A stretch of DNA of 64,000 bases from JAUXEH01 sp965533275 (GTDB lineage Bacteria > Acidobacteriota > Aminicenantia > Aminicenantales > Aminicenantaceae), in assembly GCA_965533275.1 (NCBI GenBank), contig CBESWG010000001.1, positions 215,360 through 279,359 on the forward strand. Reading direction: 5' to 3'. The translations under genes were made by a program, and so were the position numbers. The notes beneath the pieces are model-generated. The model was given only the letters and a program-made list of their open reading frames with translations, did no database searches and had not been told where the DNA came from. Shown piece by piece: positions 60,020 through 64,000 of this stretch (position 1 is the first letter of the stretch; each line of letters begins with the position of its first letter).

Positions 60020-61864
60020 CTAGGGTAAACGCCGCTCTACGGCCATCACATCGCCTTGAGCAGCCATGCCGTCCAGCTCTTCAAGCCTCAATCGGACGCT
60101 TACCACATATGGTTGCTCGCCTTTATCCCAGTGCCCATAGGTTGTGGCTACCGCGGTTCCATCGGGCAGCATCTCGACACCTGGGTATGCACAATCCGCG
60201 CTGCGCGTGTTATCCATGAGGCGTACACGGTACTGTCCTTCGCGGCCTTCCGCGATGTCCTCATAGGTCCCAACCCAGGCCACCCAGTCTCCCCACGTCG
60301 GCGAAAGATGTGTGCGGTCACGGAAGGAGAGGAAGAGCCTCCCGTCCGGCGCATACCTTCCGGTATGCCGATCGCCGGTGAGTGATGCGGGCAGCTCCCG
60401 AGGCTCGGTCCAGGTCACGCCTTCGTCATCCGAGAATATGACATACGAGTTCCGTGTCCGGCTGTTCTCTCTTAACAGGACGGCGAGCTGGCTCCCATCC
60501 GGAGAGCGGATGATACCGGGCTCGCACAGGTGCACGCGGCTGCCCTGGATGATTTCCTCCGGCTCTGACCAGGTGAGCCCCCCGTCCTGAGAGATGACCT
60601 GGTACAGCGTGAACAAACCCGTGGTCTTGCTGGCGTTTCGTATGAAACGGCCATCGTCGTGGAACATGGCAAGGTAGTTTCCATTCTTGAGCCTTTCCAC
60701 ACACCCCATGGCTACGATCCCTCCGAATTCTCCGATGGGAGTCAGGGGCGTCCAGTTGAGGCCGTCATCTTCGGACAAAGCCAGGCGGATGGGATAGAGC
60801 CCTGAGAACACGATCAGGCGTTTCACTCCCTGACCATCGATAACCCGGTGGATAGTCGGGACCTCCTGGCTTGTGGCCCAGTTAGCAGGAGTAGGAAGGC
60901 GCTCGCTCCATGTGAGTCCTGCATCTTCGCTCCGCTTCATCACGACTTCACCCCGGCCATGTCCCTTGGGATAGACCGTGATCATGGTTGCATGATCTTC
61001 CAGAAGCACAGTCGTGGGGTGCCCCAAATACTGGCCTTTCTCGCGGTCCACTATGACCTGCCGGTGTTTCTGATCAGCCAAGTCCAGGGTCGGTATCCTG
61101 TAATCGGGTGGTTCTATGTTGTTTAGATCAGCGGATGTCCCTATCTCTTCAACTAGAACAGGGAACAGGCTCTTGGCGATCAGCCCGTGGCCCTCGGGGT
61201 TGGGATGAACTCCATCGGTCATGAACCGGTCGATCTTCGTTCCCTGCTCTGCAAAGGCCAGCCACTCCGCATGGAGGTCACAAAGCGGAATACTTTGCGA
61301 CCGGGACACCGCTCGGCAGGCCTCGACATAGGCGGCCAGCTGGGAATTGATCCCCTGGGATAGATAAGGTTCGAAAGTCGCGGCCGGGCTCCCCTCCCCC
61401 ATGGGGATCGAGGTCATGAGGAGCGGAGTGGATCCAGCATCTCGGCATCGCCTCACTAGCTCGGCCAGGTTGCTTTCATACGACACCAAAGGGAGCCGCG
61501 GCTCCGTCTCCCCATCATCGATAAAGGCATCGTTGGTTCCGTACATGATCACGACATAGTCCGGCTCGAGGCTCAGGACAGCATCTTCCAACCGGGTCAG
61601 AGCTGCATCGGTCTTCTCTCCGCTCACTCCGCTGTTCACGACTTCTACGGATGCTCCCGCCTCAGACATCAGGTTCGCTAGTATGGAAGAAAAAGTATGT
61701 TCTTCACTCACGCCGCGGCGTACGCCTTTGGTGATCGAGTCCCCCATCAGGACGATGGTGATCGGGGAGTCTCCCCTCCCCTTCTCTGTGGAACAGCTCA
61801 GGAAAATGAGCGAAGATAACAGCAAACAGGATGTAACAAACCCAAGCAAAATAGCGCGCCGCAT
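60020..61864 (-). CDS. SGNH/GDSL esterase fused to a sialidase-like BNR propeller, lipoprotein
   Basis: This 614-residue protein starts with a lipobox-like FLSC near residue 24. The N-terminal SGNH hydrolase at about 35-240 has all four blocks: MGDSITKG, NSGVSGEKT, MYGTNDAF and DGVHPNPEGH (catalytic D and H). The C-terminal half is a sialidase-type propeller with a YRIP motif near 257 and four Asp boxes (SEDAGLTWSE, SEDDGLNWTP, SQDGGLTWSEP, SDDEGVTWTEP). LLRENSR and LFLSFRDR are arginine-bearing segments. A sialate O-acetylesterase plus sialidase on one chain is plausible. Whether the full arginine triad is kept needs alignment. The ribosome-binding site is GGAGGAAGG. Confidence 0.85.
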   Translation of the reverse strand: MRRAILLGFVTSCLLLSSLIFLSCSTEKGRGDSPITIVLMGDSITKGVRRGVSEEHTFSSILANLMSEAGASVEVVNSGVSGEKTDAALTRLEDAVLSLEPDYVVIMYGTNDAFIDDGETEPRLPLVSYESNLAELVRRCRDAGSTPLLMTSIPMGEGSPAATFEPYLSQGINSQLAAYVEACRAVSRSQSIPLCDLHAEWLAFAEQGTKIDRFMTDGVHPNPEGHGLIAKSLFPVLVEEIGTSADLNNIEPPDYRIPTLDLADQKHRQVIVDREKGQYLGHPTTVLLEDHATMITVYPKGHGRGEVVMKRSEDAGLTWSERLPTPANWATSQEVPTIHRVIDGQGVKRLIVFSGLYPIRLALSEDDGLNWTPLTPIGEFGGIVAMGCVERLKNGNYLAMFHDDGRFIRNASKTTGLFTLYQVISQDGGLTWSEPEEIIQGSRVHLCEPGIIRSPDGSQLAVLLRENSRTRNSYVIFSDDEGVTWTEPRELPASLTGDRHTGRYAPDGRLFLSFRDRTHLSPTWGDWVAWVGTYEDIAEGREGQYRVRLMDNTRSADCAYPGVEMLPDGTAVATTYGHWDKGEQPYVVSVRLRLEELDGMAAQGDVMAVERRLP

Positions 61865-61886
61865 GCCTTCCTCCGAGTGTTTCCCC

Positions 61887-61915
61887 AGACTAATTTACGC
61901 TGAGAGAATTGTCAA
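61887..61915 (-). promoter_or_regulatory. Promoter for the SGNH/sialidase gene
   Basis: A perfect TTGACA (61915-61910) and TAGTCT (61892-61887) on the minus strand are 17 bases apart. They lie 23 bases before the ATG at 61864. Confidence 0.55.
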
Positions 61916-62011
61916 TGGAGATAGATTGGCGAGGGGGAACGTAAAAAAGCTCCATGTCATGATTACCCAAAAGCACAGGGACGGGGATACTTGAAATTTG
62001 AGGGCGGGGGA

Positions 62012-63949
62012 TCAGGATTCGATGGGATTATCTTGAGACTTCTGAGCCCGGGCCCTATCGCCGATCATCTCGATCGTCGCCACGAGCTCTGCCAGCTTGA
62101 TGGGGCGCGACATGAAGCCGTCCATGTCCGCCTCCCGGCATTTTTCTTCGATCTCCTGCAGCGCATGGGCGCTCAGAGCGATGATCGGGGTGCGCGTCCC
62201 CGTAGCCTTTTCTTTTTCCCGGATCGCGACCGTGGCATCGAATCCCCCCATCTCCGGCATCTGGAGGTCCATGAGGATCAGGTCAAAGGATGTGTCTTCC
62301 CATGCATCGATGGCAGCCTTTCCCGTAGTAACCAGTTCGGCCGAGTGGCCCATTTTTTCCAGCATGCGTTTGATGAGCCTCTGGTTGACGAGGTTGTCCT
62401 CGGCTACGAGGATTGACATGGGATTCATGCTTTCCTGGATGCTGTGATGGGTCAGTAGCGATGCGGGGGCCTCCTCGTCGTCCAGTGCGGTCCCCAGGAG
62501 GGTCAGAAAGGCCCGGAACAGCTCCCAGGCATTGATGGGCTTCATCAGGTAGGCACTGACCCCGATCTCCTGGCATCGGGTGGCATCTCCCCTCTGTCCC
62601 GCCGAGGTCAGCATGATCATGGGCGTGCGGGCATGCTCCGGCTGCTCCTTGATCCGCTCTGCCAGCGTAAATCCGTCCTCTCCCGGCATCTGGGCATCCA
62701 GCAGGATGAGAGAGAATGGCTTCCCCTCCTCATTGGATCGCTGCAGCGCCTTCCGCGCGCTCTCCGCATCCTCGGCGAGCTCGATCTCCATGCCCCAGTT
62801 CACCAGGAGATCGTGGAGCAGGCGCCGGTTGGTGGCGTTGTCATCCACTGCCAGGGCCCTGATCCCGCGCAGCCGCTCCGGATCAGACTTTGGGGGCGCT
62901 TCGGCAGCCGCACGGCGTTGGAATCGGGCTGTAAAATAGAAGATGCTCCCGGGACCACCTTCCTTCTTGTCTTCTGAAACGGCTGCCGGGCTCTCGAGCC
63001 AGATCTCTCCTCCCATCATCTGCACCAATCGGGAGGAGATTGAAAGCCCCAATCCGGTCCCTCCGAATTTTCTTGTGGTGGAGCCATCGGCCTGTGAAAA
63101 CGCTTCGAATATCAGTTTCTGTTTGTCGCTCGGGATGCCCACACCCGTGTCGCGGACCGTGAACTTCAGTGTCACGTCATCTTCACTCTCTGCCTCATGA
63201 GTGACCCTGAGCATGACCTCGCCGTACTCGGTGAACTTGATCGAGTTCCCTATCAGGTTGATCAGGATCTGGCGCAAACGCCCGGGATCCCCCACCAGGG
63301 AATCGGGCACTTCGGCAGAGATCCAGTAGATGAGTTCCAGATCCTTCTGATGCGCACGCAGGGCCAGGGTTTTAATGGTCTCGCCCAGGCTGTCCCGCAG
63401 CTTGAAATCGATGGGTTCCAGGTCGAGTCGACCGGCTTCGACCTTGGAAAAATCGAGGATGTCGTTGATGATGCTGAGCAGGGCTTCCGACGACGACTGC
63501 ACCATCTCCATGTATTCGCGCTGCTCCGCTGAGAGCTCGGTGTCCAGCGCCAGTTCTGTCATGCCCATGATCCCATTCATGGGGGTCCGGATCTCATGGC
63601 TCATGTTGGCGAGGAACTCGCTCTTGGCCTGGCTCGCCTGCCGGGCGTCCACCACGGCCTGTTCCAATTCGCGCGTACGCACGGAGATGATGCCGTCCAT
63701 GTCGGTGATCATCTCCTGCAGGCGGTCCTGCCTGCGGCCGGCTGCCCGGGCCACGAGGCCCAGCCAGACAGGGGCGCTGTCAATGATCCAGAGCAGAGGA
63801 TTGCTCAGCTGCCGGTGCAGGAGCCCTTCCAGATCGATGTATCCATAGCTCAATATCGTATCGATCAGAGTCCCGGCTATAGGGAACTGGATGCCGAAAA
63901 GCAGCCCGTAGAGAGCGTATTCGTTCCTGGCAGATTTAAAGAACCTCAT
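62012..63949 (-). CDS. Hybrid sensor histidine kinase with two receiver domains
   Basis: This 645-residue protein has two N-terminal membrane spans with a short extracytoplasmic loop (about 13-65). A HisKA domain follows with the phospho-acceptor in MSHEIRTPMNG near residue 118, then a HATPase domain with NLIGNSIKFTEYG, DTGVGIP and GTGLGLSISSRLVQ. There are two receivers. The first is at about 365-485 (AVDDN, phosphorylation aspartate in LLDAQMPG), and the second at about 510-630 (VAEDN, LMDLQMPE). There is no Hpt domain or DNA-binding output, so a separate response partner is needed. It lies upstream of the sialidase gene on the same strand; control of the glycan genes is a possibility only. 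Confidence 0.92.
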   Translation of the reverse strand: MRFFKSARNEYALYGLLFGIQFPIAGTLIDTILSYGYIDLEGLLHRQLSNPLLWIIDSAPVWLGLVARAAGRRQDRLQEMITDMDGIISVRTRELEQAVVDARQASQAKSEFLANMSHEIRTPMNGIMGMTELALDTELSAEQREYMEMVQSSSEALLSIINDILDFSKVEAGRLDLEPIDFKLRDSLGETIKTLALRAHQKDLELIYWISAEVPDSLVGDPGRLRQILINLIGNSIKFTEYGEVMLRVTHEAESEDDVTLKFTVRDTGVGIPSDKQKLIFEAFSQADGSTTRKFGGTGLGLSISSRLVQMMGGEIWLESPAAVSEDKKEGGPGSIFYFTARFQRRAAAEAPPKSDPERLRGIRALAVDDNATNRRLLHDLLVNWGMEIELAEDAESARKALQRSNEEGKPFSLILLDAQMPGEDGFTLAERIKEQPEHARTPMIMLTSAGQRGDATRCQEIGVSAYLMKPINAWELFRAFLTLLGTALDDEEAPASLLTHHSIQESMNPMSILVAEDNLVNQRLIKRMLEKMGHSAELVTTGKAAIDAWEDTSFDLILMDLQMPEMGGFDATVAIREKEKATGTRTPIIALSAHALQEIEEKCREADMDGFMSRPIKLAELVATIEMIGDRARAQKSQDNPIES

Positions 63950-64000
63950 CCCAATCAGCTACACCATACACTTTTTTTTTCCTTGGGCTCAAACCTCTAT

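Overview
The window is chromosomal-looking DNA from a Gram-negative-type (diderm) bacterium. It has a TonB-dependent receptor, several predicted outer-membrane barrels and many lipoproteins. Three traits together resemble the Acidobacteriota / Candidatus Aminicenantes group: PadR regulators paired with prefix-domain FtsX permeases, a zinc-ribbon Ser/Thr kinase with TPRs, and many secreted peptidases with propeller lipoproteins. This placement is an inference from gene content; there is no rRNA in the window. I saw no rRNA, tRNA, CRISPR array, transposase or integrase gene.

Layout. 0-5 kb: a truncated flippase-like membrane protein, a predicted barrel protein, a nucleotidyltransferase and a TonB receptor. 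5-11 kb (minus strand): an arylsulfotransferase-like lipoprotein, small barrel proteins, an unrecognised protein and a GH95 alpha-fucosidase, divergent from a GH29 alpha-fucosidase at 11.4 kb. 13-18.5 kb: an SH3-barrel protein, a HEAT-repeat protein and a PadR/permease pair. 18.5-24.5 kb: a CDGSH/ferredoxin/glutamate-synthase fusion, RsgA and the TrkA-TrkH potassium system. 24.8-31.4 kb: an S9 peptidase, a Ser/Thr kinase and a propeller lipoprotein. 31.6-42.7 kb: an orphan reductive dehalogenase; an operon of M14 peptidase, exported PLP enzyme and unknown secreted protein; then PD40, M3 and DUF885 proteins. 42.8-52.8 kb: PD40 proteins (one an internal triplication), an FtsX permease, a GNAT-YoaP protein, and a PadR/permease pair whose permease is frameshifted.

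The most unusual part is 52.8-56.7 kb, a visibly AT-richer stretch. It holds an AIPR-type abortive-infection gene, a long imperfect palindrome, a 28-bp site closely matching Xer/dif sites, a parA-parB pair, and two copies of a parS-sized palindrome upstream of parA. This looks like either the chromosome's dif region carrying an acquired segment, or a plasmid-derived or Xer-exploiting element.

From 56.7 kb to the end lie a GH2 beta-galactosidase, an SGNH-esterase/sialidase fusion and a hybrid histidine kinase. With the two fucosidases, these point to exo-trimming of fucosylated and possibly sialylated, galactose-containing glycans. With the many exported peptidases, they suggest a heterotroph living on glycoproteins or detrital protein.
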